A stretch of 24,354 nucleotides of DNA from JAKLFA01 sp964450385 (GCA_964450385.1 CAYVEC010000025.1:1-24354); one strand, 5' to 3'; shown: positions 1 to 8,652, numbered from the stretch's first letter. Translations and numbers: made by a program. Notes: generated by a model from the letters alone, not told the origin.

Positions 1-3000
1 GGTTCGTCGGCGAGATCTGCAGGATGATCGGTACAAATCCATCGATCTTGAAGTCAGGGATCTGGACATCATCAAACGGGATCTGAAGGTCGGCACCCTC
101 TCCGCGGGTCTCTAAATTCAGCATCGACGGATTGAGGTCGATCCCACCGGGGGCAGCCTCCCTCGAACCTGATGCAGGACCAGGCCCGAATAATCCCGGC
201 AGTTCTGGTTGATGTGGCGCCACCGGCGGGGCAACAGGCCCCTCGTGAACCGGCCCAGAGACAGACGGCCCCCTTTCGATCGGGGCCGCGGCCGGCTGTC
301 CTATTTTCCCCTGAAGCCAATCCCTGACCGCGGTCTCTACCCGCCCCGTTTGAACGCGATCCGTCAGCCCCTCAACCCTGATCCCTGTGATGACCCGCCC
401 ATCAACGGCAATAGAAATCTCGATCGGCGGTGGAGACAGCCCTGCGACGGTCGCGACCCCCTCGTCAACAAGCCGCTCGATCTCCTCCTCGCTCATCCCG
501 CTCGACCGGTCAACCGTGATATCAATAACCCGATCAGGGCCCGTCGATGTATTAACAGCAACACTCACCTGCCCTGACGCAACCGCGAGGATCTCGGCCA
601 ATTGATGCTGAATCGGCACGGGAGCAAGATCCGACACACGATCTGACGAGATCATAGCCGCGGGAACAATATCACGCGCAGCAACCTGCCCTTGAAGAAT
701 ACGGCCCGCGAGCGCGCCCGGAGACAGCCATTCCCCCGGACCGGTCTGGCCCTTAATTTCAAAGACCGTCAGCGTTTCCCCCCCGGACCTCTCCATCGCC
801 GTGACCATCGCTTCCCAGGCATCAAAGACCTGAGGTGTTGGCAAGGCAAATCCCTGCTCGTGGGCACTTACAATGGACAAGGAAATCCCGGTCCGACCCC
901 GTTGCTCGGCAATGCGCCGCCACGCTAATGATGCATCAAGGACCTTCTGCGCACGGGATGTCCTTTCAAGGTCTGATACTTCATTACGCAGGCGATCAAC
1001 GGCATCCTGAACAAAGGGAATTCTGCTCCGGGCATTTCCACGAATATACTCTTCACTATGCCAAGACCACGACCCAAGACCCCTGTCGGGCCAACGCTGA
1101 TCCGAAAATTTAAAAGAAAGATCTCGGGCGACTTGATTCTCGCTAAAAAACAAGATGTCGGCGAACTCAAACGCGACAACTTCAATTCTTTGCAGACCCA
1201 TGGAATCAAGGGCCTCTCGGGCTCGCGCAACATCTTTTCCTCGCACATACACCACGCTCACCTCAGTTTCAATATCAATAAATTCACGAATATTGATCTC
1301 TTCAAAATTTTTAGTCTGCCCCGGCATCTGTCGACTCAAAACAGCATCAGAGCAGCCAATGACCATCGGAACATCCAAAAATAACCGAATCTTCGCAACC
1401 TCTTGAGGATCCAATTGTTGATACCTGCGATGTGCTTGTAGTTCTCCTTGATATGCCCGTCCAGCAATCGAGGAAGGCGAAAGATCCTGAAGCTCCCCTT
1501 CTAAATATTTAATCCTTTCCTGCCGTTCTTCCTGCGTCATATTAAGGAACGGGTTCTCATAAAACCTCTCGGCATATGCACGCGCAGCACGGTATCCGGA
1601 AACAGACACATGCGTTGCCCCAATCTCCCCACCCCCAGACGGCCCCTCCCCAGAAAGGATCAAGATTCCCAACCTATCCAGCGATTGTTGAGGAATCAGC
1701 TGATACGACGGCCTTCCCCTTTCCTTAGCCCTCTGCGCCCCAATGAGCGCATATAACGAAGTCCCATGATAAAAATGTGCCGTTGGATTTTTTCCCTTCT
1801 CTTGCTGTACCTTCAACCAGGCAAGCCGCTGATCAAAACCTCCGATCATGCCCTGATCTATGCCGCCACCCCCAAGCCTCGCCTCTTGCCGCGACAATGC
1901 CGTGGCCTCGATCGCGTCGCGCCACTCATCGATCGTAAAATTCTGTGTGCGTTCAATATCAACAACCTCGCGGAATCCGGACCGACGGTCCTCACCGAGC
2001 AGACGAAGTCCGGGTGGGACATAAATACAGTTATCCGCATTAAAAAGTGGTTCCAGGACATAGCGCGTCCCGTTGCGGCCGACAACTGAAAGGATGTTCC
2101 GATAGACCATCGCGAGACCCACCTGGCTGGCGGTCTCACCCGCGTCCTCACGATTCAGTCCGTCCTTCGGGATCGCGACGGCCGAGCTGTTTCCATATGT
2201 CATGTTCCGTTCAAACACATAGTCCGCCTTTTTCCCGCCTAGCCCGAGCGCCTCGACGGCCTGGACAATACTGGCGCGGCTCAAGACATTCACCGGAACA
2301 AATCGGAATCGAACATTGGCCGTGTCTGAAAACGCGGCGCGTATATCGGCGAGGGACTGTTCATTAATATCAAGGCCGACCAAATCAAGCTGCCAGTCCT
2401 CGAATCGCTCGCCCATCGCCTTCAAATCCCCATCCTCAAAGGCCTGCCGGAAGGCCCTCACGATCTCGCCGGCCTCATAGAGGCCGGGCCCCTCAATTGG
2501 TTTTTCTCCGACGCCAAAGGCCATGACCAAAAATGAACGGTCCGGCGCAGTCCCCTGTTCCTTTGACGCGCGAAGCCGTGCCTCGATCTGACGCGCCACA
2601 TCACGGGCAAAGACCTCCGCCTCCTCAGCCGGAAGACCGATCGGAAAACGGGCCCCCTTCATGGATTCCAGCCCATCCCAGATCTCTTCTGCCATCACCC
2701 GAAGGTCTCCGTCTCCAGGCAATCCAGTATCGCCCAACAGGGTTTTTAAATGACCGTGGGTGAACGCCTGAGCAAGTTCATCGATCCCTTGGGCTCGCGT
2801 GATCATCCCCTGGTCCGAAGAATGTTGTGACGCCGAAACACGGCCAGCCCGGTCATCAAAAAATCGCAAGAGCGATTCTGTCTGTGCCGCCTCGATCTCC
2901 TTCTCAAAGACATCAGGAACCCGCTTAGCCCGGCCGCTCGTGTCAACACCTGGAAAGGCGAGCTCCTGATAGACCTCGCGAACATAAAAATTGCTTAATT

Positions 3001-5008
3001 TTTTCTGTAGCGTATCATCGCCGTCAAACGCGACAGCATCTTCGCGGTACGGCAAGAACTGCGGATATTCAATAGTAAATTGATCGGCGTCAAAACCAAC
3101 GATTCCGCCTGATTTCGTGACACCATAATTACGCTTCATGTTCCATCGATCGGCATCGACAACGCCGCGCATCATCATCTTACGAAGCAGTTCAATTAAC
3201 CGATCCTCCAGTCTGTCCTTCTCATCAACGAGATGACGCCGCTCATCATCACGGCGGGCATCCCGAATCTTCTCATCATAAAAATCCAAGATGTCACCAA
3301 TAACCTCCACCTTCTCCTGAACAATAACCTCAGGGATTGTCACGGGCTGACCATTCATAATAAGCTCAGCATTGGTGATAATCATCGTCACAAAAAGGTC
3401 CCCAAGCCGATCTTTGGCGATACTATATCCTTGATGAATCCACTGGCGATAATCCCCGCTCATCCGCTCGACGTACTGCCCGTTCTCAATATCTCCCTTA
3501 ACAACCTTAACAACGATCCCCGGGAGGTCCAATGACTCATACACATCCAATTTAGAGCCCTCTTCATTTGATAGGCGAAAATGATGCCGTTTCAATCTTT
3601 CCTGAACTGTCTTCTGAGCAACTGACTCAAGCTCCGCAACAAGGCGTGGCACCTCAAGAGGCCCCGACCCAACAAACCGATCCGGGAACATAGTTTCAAG
3701 ATGGGACAAAGTCTCATCCAAGTGTCCCTCTTTATAGGCCCGAATAATCGCAGGAACAATAAACCTCCCTACTTCATGCCGGATCCGGGAGCTAATCATC
3801 GCCTGATCGGAGGACACCCCACGCAGCCCCGCGGATACGGTTCGTAACGGGCCGGCGGTGGTCGTGTCAACGCCTTCTTTTAAGGTCTCCCGCGATACCG
3901 GCTTGACGATCATCGCGCTATCGACCGTTCCCCCGGCCACGATCCCGCCGGAAAAATATTTTCGCGGAACAACATGCCGCGTCACGGGGTCATAGTCTTC
4001 TTTGACATACTCAAAGACGCCTTTTTGAAGCGCGGTGAGATACTGGCCATAGATCTTCTCGGCCGTCGCTCGATCCTCAAGATCGATGCCCGCGGTCTTC
4101 TTGCCGCCGACATAGACGCGCCGAAGCACGCTCTCTCGAAGGTTCCGCTTGAACCATGCGGCAAGGATCATCGAGTGATAGACCTGCCGGAGCGCGGCAA
4201 AATGAGCGCCTTCATTCACCTCCCGCTCGATCTCAGGCAGCACCACCTCGCGCAGGATTTCACATGACGACTCATGGTCTGCCGTCACCTCCGGGGAATC
4301 GGCCCCGATCCTTCGACTCGCCTCAAAGGCCTTATAATCGCTCTCGAGCATCACCTTCAAATGGCTCTCGACGACAAACGCCACATCCCCGCTCTCGTAG
4401 ACAACGGCGCGGTCCGGCACGATCCAGACCTTATTAAAGGTATTCATCGACGCACGGGCCGTGTCATATTTCTGCCCGACCCTGGCGCGAACCCTATCCC
4501 AAAATTTCCGCCCGAGATCCTTTTCCGGATAGAGCAATGATGCGGCTAACTGCTTAAGAAGATAATCCTGGGCCAGGAGGTCCCGTCCCATCTCGGTGAC
4601 GCCGAGCGACTCGGACATGATCCGGTCCTGCTCATGCGGCGACAGGTTCACCCACTGTTCATCATCAGGAATCGTGAGCGTGGTCAAAAAATATTTGATT
4701 AGCCGCGTGGCCTCGGCCTGAAAGGCATCGTCCTCCCATGCGGACTCGCCCGCATCGATAATGAAATCGAAACGCAAAGGCTCGTCCGGAAAAATTTTGA
4801 TCCCCGTCATCACGGCGGGGTGAAAGGCGGCTGTGGGCGAGACCATGCTGCCGGGGGCCGGCAGATTCACTCCCGCAATCGATACCGTGGGGAAGGTCTG
4901 GGCCGTGGCGTTATACGGAAGGACGGTCATACACGAAAAAATGACCGCCATCGCAAGGCTCACGCCGCGGCTAGTCCAAGAAAAACGATGAGTATAGGCA
5001 TATTTCAT
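1..5008 (-). CDS. Giant exported mosaic protein, Omnitrophota type (3' end beyond window)
   Basis: The frame is open from ATG 5008 to the left edge: I found no TAA, TAG or TGA in at least 1669 codons. An AGGA motif lies 7 nt upstream of the ATG. Residues 1-36 look like a signal peptide (basic start, hydrophobic core, NATA-Q cleavage). Residues about 37-395 form an N-terminal block (WVNLSPHEQDRI, MNTFNKVWIVPDRAVVYE, IEREVNEGAHFA, PRKYFSGGI) that I recall from Omnitrophota giant proteins. Residues about 820-1030 resemble a class I methyltransferase (VMAFGVGEKP, LDLVGLDINEQSL). Residues about 1070-1170 resemble an ADP-ribosyltransferase (FYHGTSLYAL, THVSVSGYRAARAYAE). DQAM/DQGM motifs at about 401, 732 and 1051 may mark segment borders. 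A Pro-rich linker and a GGIDLNP block end the visible part, so the stop is probably near. Function is unknown. The gene lies 70 nt after aroB. The open frame is certain; the domain calls are inference. Confidence 0.85.
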   Translation of the reverse strand, partial: MKYAYTHRFSWTSRGVSLAMAVIFSCMTVLPYNATAQTFPTVSIAGVNLPAPGSMVSPTAAFHPAVMTGIKIFPDEPLRFDFIIDAGESAWEDDAFQAEATRLIKYFLTTLTIPDDEQWVNLSPHEQDRIMSESLGVTEMGRDLLAQDYLLKQLAASLLYPEKDLGRKFWDRVRARVGQKYDTARASMNTFNKVWIVPDRAVVYESGDVAFVVESHLKVMLESDYKAFEASRRIGADSPEVTADHESSCEILREVVLPEIEREVNEGAHFAALRQVYHSMILAAWFKRNLRESVLRRVYVGGKKTAGIDLEDRATAEKIYGQYLTALQKGVFEYVKEDYDPVTRHVVPRKYFSGGIVAGGTVDSAMIVKPVSRETLKEGVDTTTAGPLRTVSAGLRGVSSDQAMISSRIRHEVGRFIVPAIIRAYKEGHLDETLSHLETMFPDRFVGSGPLEVPRLVAELESVAQKTVQERLKRHHFRLSNEEGSKLDVYESLDLPGIVVKVVKGDIENGQYVERMSGDYRQWIHQGYSIAKDRLGDLFVTMIITNAELIMNGQPVTIPEVIVQEKVEVIGDILDFYDEKIRDARRDDERRHLVDEKDRLEDRLIELLRKMMMRGVVDADRWNMKRNYGVTKSGGIVGFDADQFTIEYPQFLPYREDAVAFDGDDTLQKKLSNFYVREVYQELAFPGVDTSGRAKRVPDVFEKEIEAAQTESLLRFFDDRAGRVSASQHSSDQGMITRAQGIDELAQAFTHGHLKTLLGDTGLPGDGDLRVMAEEIWDGLESMKGARFPIGLPAEEAEVFARDVARQIEARLRASKEQGTAPDRSFLVMAFGVGEKPIEGPGLYEAGEIVRAFRQAFEDGDLKAMGERFEDWQLDLVGLDINEQSLADIRAAFSDTANVRFRFVPVNVLSRASIVQAVEALGLGGKKADYVFERNMTYGNSSAVAIPKDGLNREDAGETASQVGLAMVYRNILSVVGRNGTRYVLEPLFNADNCIYVPPGLRLLGEDRRSGFREVVDIERTQNFTIDEWRDAIEATALSRQEARLGGGGIDQGMIGGFDQRLAWLKVQQEKGKNPTAHFYHGTSLYALIGAQRAKERGRPSYQLIPQQSLDRLGILILSGEGPSGGGEIGATHVSVSGYRAARAYAERFYENPFLNMTQEERQERIKYLEGELQDLSPSSIAGRAYQGELQAHRRYQQLDPQEVAKIRLFLDVPMVIGCSDAVLSRQMPGQTKNFEEINIREFIDIETEVSVVYVRGKDVARAREALDSMGLQRIEVVAFEFADILFFSENQVARDLSFKFSDQRWPDRGLGSWSWHSEEYIRGNARSRIPFVQDAVDRLRNEVSDLERTSRAQKVLDASLAWRRIAEQRGRTGISLSIVSAHEQGFALPTPQVFDAWEAMVTAMERSGGETLTVFEIKGQTGPGEWLSPGALAGRILQGQVAARDIVPAAMISSDRVSDLAPVPIQHQLAEILAVASGQVSVAVNTSTGPDRVIDITVDRSSGMSEEEIERLVDEGVATVAGLSPPPIEISIAVDGRVITGIRVEGLTDRVQTGRVETAVRDWLQGKIGQPAAAPIERGPSVSGPVHEGPVAPPVAPHQPELPGLFGPGPASGSREAAPGGIDLNPSMLNLETRGEGADLQIPFDDVQIPDFKIDGFVPIILQISPTN

Positions 5009-5078
5009 AGAAAATTCCTATTAATAGCTATACTAAGTATGCATGATAAAAAGGAAAAACAACAGGGTAGGCAAAAAA
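5009..5078 (-). other. Intergenic leader between aroB and the giant gene
   Basis: These 70 bases are AT-rich, unlike the flanking genes. On the minus strand they hold T-runs just after the aroB stop, an 11-bp dyad (ATACT-A-AGTAT on the plus strand, 5030-5040) and an 8-bp palindrome (TATTAATA, 5019-5026) just before the AGGA ribosome site. I see no clear -35/-10 pair and no strong terminator hairpin. This is the longest gap in the left third and the most likely place for a separate promoter or control site for the giant gene, but that is inference. Confidence 0.35.
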
Positions 5079-6182
5079 TCACGCCGCAGGAGAGAGAAAC
5101 GAGTCAATCGCCTCTGCAATCGCCTCCGCCGGCACATCATCACGAAGTTTGACGCTCCCGATCCCCGTCATGAGGACAAAACGATTTTTTCCAGACTGGA
5201 ATTTCTTGTCATGCCGCATCCGGTCGAGGATCGCCTCGCGCGTCAGGCCCCGAATTTGTTCAGGCAGGCCGATCGCGGTGAGAAGGGCATTCAGGCGGTC
5301 GACACTCGCGGCATCGGTCCAGCCAAGGGCCAAGGAAATCTGCGCCGCGACCCGCATCCCCAAGGCCACGGCCTCCCCGTGGTGATACTCAGCATAGGAC
5401 CCCGCCGACTCGATCGCGTGCCCCACCGTGTGCCCAAAATTCAGGATGGCGCGAAGCCCTTTGGTCTCCTGCTCATCACGGCTCACGATATTCGCCTTGA
5501 TCCGGCAGCACTGATGGACCATTTTTACCACGGCGCTCTCGTCAAGACCGAGCAGGGCCTGGCGGTTCGCCTCGATCATGGAAAAAAGATTCTTATCGCA
5601 GATGACCCCGTATTTCACGGCCTCGGCAAGGCCGTTCCTGACCTGGCGGGCATCGAGCGTCGAGAGAAGCGTCACATCAATGAACACAAGCCGCGGATGA
5701 TAGAACGCGCCCACGAGATTCTTCCCGAAAGGGAGATCGACCGCGACCTTGCCGCCCATCGATGAATCGATCTGGGCAAGAAGGGTCGTCGGCACCTGAA
5801 CATACGGAACCCCACGGCGATAGAGCGCCGCGACAAATCCGGCCAGGTCGCCGATCACCCCGCCGCCAAATGCGAGGATACAGCAGGCCCGCGAGGCGTG
5901 CCCCTGAGCGATCCGTTCAATGAGCTCAAAGGCGCAGCCCGCGCTCTTGCTCGCCTCGCCCTCGGGCACCTCAAGGACATCAACCGTGAACCCATTCTCG
6001 CGCAGGCTCGACGCCAAGGCCCCCCCATGCCGCCGGCGGATACTGGCATGGGTGATCACGATGATGTCGTTCGCGATGTTCATATCTTTGAGGCGTCGCC
6101 CAAGACGGCTGAGCTCGCCGCTCGTGATCTCGATCGGATACGAGACGCGCGCGCGATCACATTCAATCACCACGGGAAGCAT
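5079..6182 (-). CDS. aroB: 3-dehydroquinate synthase
   Basis: Cytoplasmic second enzyme of the shikimate pathway. It converts DAHP to 3-dehydroquinate using NAD and a divalent metal. The 367-residue length is normal for the family. Diagnostic motifs occur in order: the NAD-binding FGGGVIGDLAGFVAALYRRG, PTTLLAQIDSSMGGKVAVD, GKNLVGAFYHP, GLAEAVKYG (metal-binding Glu), KANIVSRDE, LNFGHTVGHAIE (metal-binding His) and YHHGEAVALGM (second His). The ATG has AAAGGG about 6 nt upstream. The gene starts 19 nt after the M50 protease stop, so it is probably co-transcribed with it. aroQ, the next pathway step, is 16 kb away in the same window and orientation. The identification is firm. Confidence 0.97.
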   Translation of the reverse strand: MLPVVIECDRARVSYPIEITSGELSRLGRRLKDMNIANDIIVITHASIRRRHGGALASSLRENGFTVDVLEVPEGEASKSAGCAFELIERIAQGHASRACCILAFGGGVIGDLAGFVAALYRRGVPYVQVPTTLLAQIDSSMGGKVAVDLPFGKNLVGAFYHPRLVFIDVTLLSTLDARQVRNGLAEAVKYGVICDKNLFSMIEANRQALLGLDESAVVKMVHQCCRIKANIVSRDEQETKGLRAILNFGHTVGHAIESAGSYAEYHHGEAVALGMRVAAQISLALGWTDAASVDRLNALLTAIGLPEQIRGLTREAILDRMRHDKKFQSGKNRFVLMTGIGSVKLRDDVPAEAIAEAIDSFLSPAA

Positions 6183-6201
6183 AACGACCCTTTCGCTCTG
6201 A

Positions 6202-6816
6202 TCATGTCCTCACCCCGAGGATCGCGGCCAGCCACAAGGCCAGACGCAAGACAAGCTGAAATAATCCGAGATTGAGCAGCACGATCAGGATTATGATACC
6301 AAAACGCTCCATCTTTGCATACGCCAAAAACAACTCTTTCGATAGGACCCCGGCCACGACACGCGAACCGTCGAGCGGCGGGATCGGGATCAAATTAAAG
6401 ACGGCCAATACCAGATTGATCACAACTATGTATTCAACGATATCGCGCAGCGGAAAGCCCAGGGCCCATATCTCAAGGACGCCGGCCCCTGCCAGAGCGA
6501 TCACCATATTAATGCCAGGGCCGGCCAGGGCGACCCAGACCATATCCTGGCGCGGGTGATACAGCCGGGCAAAATTCACCGGAACCGGACGGGCCCAACC
6601 CAAGGGAGTCAGTCCCATCAGCCGCAGGGCGAAGGGAACAAGGATCGTTCCAACGGGATCAATATGTTTCAGGGGATTTAAGGTGAGCCGCCCCGCCATC
6701 CGCGCCGTGGGGTCCCCTCGCCAGAAGGCGACGAGCCCATGCGCGCACTCATGGCAGATCACGGAAACAAGCATGATCGCAAATATGGTGACATATTCCC
6801 ATTCCCATGCCATCAT
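6202..6816 (-). CDS. Site-2-protease-like membrane metallopeptidase (M50 family)
   Basis: Predicted polytopic inner-membrane zinc protease of the short bacterial S2P/M50 type without a PDZ domain. It has the zinc motif HECAH in the first hydrophobic segment, the conserved AGRLTLNPLKHIDPVGTI stretch, the ALAGPGIN motif, and the third ligand in NLIPIPPLDGSRV. Several hydrophobic segments follow. These catalytic residues are all intact, so the enzyme is probably active, but its substrate is unknown. I chose the ATG at 6816 (a second ATG follows at 6813). A TTG at 6837 would put the start 5 nt after the upstream stop. None of these starts has a good ribosome site. It lies between the SH3-domain gene and aroB. 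Confidence 0.9.
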   Translation of the reverse strand: MMAWEWEYVTIFAIMLVSVICHECAHGLVAFWRGDPTARMAGRLTLNPLKHIDPVGTILVPFALRLMGLTPLGWARPVPVNFARLYHPRQDMVWVALAGPGINMVIALAGAGVLEIWALGFPLRDIVEYIVVINLVLAVFNLIPIPPLDGSRVVAGVLSKELFLAYAKMERFGIIILIVLLNLGLFQLVLRLALWLAAILGVRT

Positions 6817-6842
6817 TGGTTCGGTCCGTGGGGGCAAACGTT

Positions 6843-7676
6843 TTATAAAATGAGGTTGACTTGAGTGACGAGAAGCACCGGCTGATCGCTGCCCGGGGTT
6901 TCCTGAGTGATCCCGCGCACCTGAACCCGAAGGTTGACGAAACCGTCGAGAACATTGCGGTACCCTTTCAGATAATAGACCCCGCCGTCATCTCCGGTCA
7001 GAGTGTGGGCCACCCCGTCGATCGGGGCCGGAGAGGCAAGGACACGCACCGCCCCCCTCACGGTCAGCGCTTCCTGTTTGCGTTCCTCGAAGGCCTTCTG
7101 CTCTTCCTGAGCCTGGGCCTGACGGGCCGCCTCTTCCTGCTGCTTCTGAACATAAATATTGCGGGTCGGTAATTCCACGACACGAGGCGCCGGGATTTGA
7201 AGCGATTTAAAGGCGACAAGGTCGGCCACGACCCAGCCCGAGAGACCCTCGACCGGCTCAATCTGACACCATCCGTCCTCAAGACGGGAAAGGATCTTGA
7301 CCCGGGTGCCCTTCGCTAACTGACCGATAATGGATGACTGGATGTTCGGACGGGCCCGGACATTCACCCGGTTCCCCTTGATCTGAGCAACATCGTCTCG
7401 AAGGACCTCAAGGAGTTCCTGCGAGACATAACACTGCGCCTGGAGGGGAAGTTTGATCTGATACCAACTGTAGCTTTTACTGAGGACAACAACAGGATCT
7501 TTCTCATTGAGCAACCCAAGGCTATCGAAGGCCTCGGCCTGACCCGCGCGTACATGAACGCGGTTCGCCGTGATCTCGCCGACAAAGGGAAAGGTCTCAT
7601 TGGCCTGAGCCATTGACCCCGCATACCCCGCGGCCACAAGCACCGCCGCCATCAGAAAGATTCTGTGTCGTCTCAT
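6843..7676 (-). CDS. Exported protein with two bacterial SH3 domains
   Basis: A 277-residue protein with a signal peptide (MRRHRIFLMAAVLVAAGYAG, likely cleavage near QA-NE). Two SH3b-like modules follow: residues about 34-92 (ITANRVHVRAGQ) and about 97-160 (IKGNRVNVRARPN, WVVADLVAF). SH3b domains usually bind cell-wall peptide or protein partners. Residues about 175-205 are Gln/Glu/Ala-rich and probably coiled coil. A C-terminal beta-rich part (about 205-277, GGVYYLKGYRNVLDGFVNLR) has no family I recognise and may be another small beta module. The ATG is 13 nt from the upstream stop without a strong ribosome site. It sits next to SPOR and M50 genes, which suggests a periplasmic envelope role. 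Confidence 0.85.
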   Translation of the reverse strand: MRRHRIFLMAAVLVAAGYAGSMAQANETFPFVGEITANRVHVRAGQAEAFDSLGLLNEKDPVVVLSKSYSWYQIKLPLQAQCYVSQELLEVLRDDVAQIKGNRVNVRARPNIQSSIIGQLAKGTRVKILSRLEDGWCQIEPVEGLSGWVVADLVAFKSLQIPAPRVVELPTRNIYVQKQQEEAARQAQAQEEQKAFEERKQEALTVRGAVRVLASPAPIDGVAHTLTGDDGGVYYLKGYRNVLDGFVNLRVQVRGITQETPGSDQPVLLVTQVNLIL

Positions 7677-7688
7677 ATCCAGGACAAA

Positions 7689-7955
7689 CTATTTCTTGGC
7701 CGGCGCCTTTTCTTTACCCTTGGCAGCGCCAGCTCCTGCCGCCGGGGCCGCAGCGGATCCGCCGGCAGCCTCTTCTTTGGCCTTCGTCCGCTTAGCCTTG
7801 ATCTTCAAGATCTTGGTCTTGGGCAATGAGGTGACCTTACGATCCTCCGACCATTTCCCGCCCTTCATCAGACCCTTGATCCGCTCAAGACGCGTCAAGA
7901 CCGTGCGGTGCTGAGTACCAGCCATATCGACTTTTAATGATGGGTGCAGTGACAT
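7689..7955 (-). CDS. PVC-superphylum small basic signature protein (TIGR04137-like)
   Basis: An 88-residue, very basic protein. The N-terminal half (MSLHPSLKVDMAGTQHRTVL, TRLERIKGLM, LPKTKILKIKAKR) matches the small basic protein described as a signature of Planctomycetes-Verrucomicrobia-Chlamydiae relatives, which is thought to bind nucleic acid or ribosomes. Residues about 60-88 are an Ala/Gly/Lys/Pro-rich tail that looks disordered and resembles the lysine-rich ends of histone-H1-like proteins. The ATG has a strong AAGGAG 8 nt upstream, which lies inside the end of the SPOR gene; the SPOR stop TGA is 1 nt before this ATG. The family call is from memory of the motif. The molecular role is not settled. 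Confidence 0.88.
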   Translation of the reverse strand: MSLHPSLKVDMAGTQHRTVLTRLERIKGLMKGGKWSEDRKVTSLPKTKILKIKAKRTKAKEEAAGGSAAAPAAGAGAAKGKEKAPAKK

Positions 7956-7956
7956 C

Positions 7957-8607
7957 TCAGAGACTCCTTATTAAACAATCTTTATATTTTTTGCGCAACT
8001 GATTCCACATGACCGATGCCTTCGGACGCTCTTTAAAGCGACCGACACAGACAATATAATGCTTGCCTTTCATCGTGACAAAAGCCTCTTTGCCTTGACC
8101 TTTTAAGGTGTTGGCCTCACGATCCGCACGATCCTGCTGCAGAAATGATGCGACTTGAATAGTTAGTATTTTGTCCAAAGATGCTGTTTTGTCAACACTT
8201 TTCTCAGGCGCTGCCTCTTTTGTTGATATAGGCTCAAGCGCCTTGTCCATGACCTGCGGCTGAGGCACGGGATTATGTGAGATGCTTGTTAAGGCCGCAG
8301 CCGGGGCTGTAAATTCAGCTCGGGCCACGACAAGGGGCTCTGACGTCACAACTGTATTAGAATCAATGGTTTCCATGCCTTGTTGAACAGCGACGGGAGT
8401 GCCTGCCCGCGCTGCGAGGCGTTTGCCCCGCTCAACCCCCAATGAAAAAACCACAACCAAGGCGACCAAAAAGACAACCCCGGTCACCACCATGTTTTCC
8501 AGGGTTAACGTCAATGACGGGATCGAAAACCTCGAGGTCGCCTTCCGATCTACAACCCCGGGCACCCCGCCAGGAAACAATTCGAACTGTGACTGATGTT
8601 TTAACAT
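7957..8607 (-). CDS. SPOR-domain membrane protein
   Basis: A 216-residue protein with a short cytoplasmic N-terminus (FELFPGGVPG, basic), a single transmembrane helix at about 39-58 (VVTGVVFLVALVVVFSLGVE), a Pro/Ala-rich periplasmic linker and a C-terminal SPOR domain at about 145-216 (ILTIQVASFLQQDRADREAN, YIVCVGRFKERPKA). SPOR domains bind denuded septal peptidoglycan, so a role at the division site is likely. The ATG follows a purine-rich GGGAG stretch. The gene is translationally adjacent to the small basic protein downstream. The FELFPGG start is a feature I associate with Omnitrophota SPOR proteins (recollection, unchecked). Confidence 0.9.
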   Translation of the reverse strand: MLKHQSQFELFPGGVPGVVDRKATSRFSIPSLTLTLENMVVTGVVFLVALVVVFSLGVERGKRLAARAGTPVAVQQGMETIDSNTVVTSEPLVVARAEFTAPAAALTSISHNPVPQPQVMDKALEPISTKEAAPEKSVDKTASLDKILTIQVASFLQQDRADREANTLKGQGKEAFVTMKGKHYIVCVGRFKERPKASVMWNQLRKKYKDCLIRSL

Positions 8608-8652
8608 GCCCCCTGCTCCCTCTCCCCATCCGGCCGCGCACTTATGGCGGGA

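Noticed and set aside
209..1384. Plus-strand open frames in the first 1.4 kb as genes
   Set aside because: They are in register with the codons of the giant minus-strand ORF, have Arg/Pro-rich composition without any family motif, and lack ribosome sites.
3790..5008. Frameshift or several separate genes in the left 5 kb
   Set aside because: I read the minus-strand frame through from 5008 to 2 and found no stop. The translation keeps protein-like composition throughout.
5043..5765. A 240-codon plus-strand frame over aroB
   Set aside because: It is antisense to a clear aroB. The codon-aligned complement of a GC-rich gene explains its length, and the protein has no recognisable motif.
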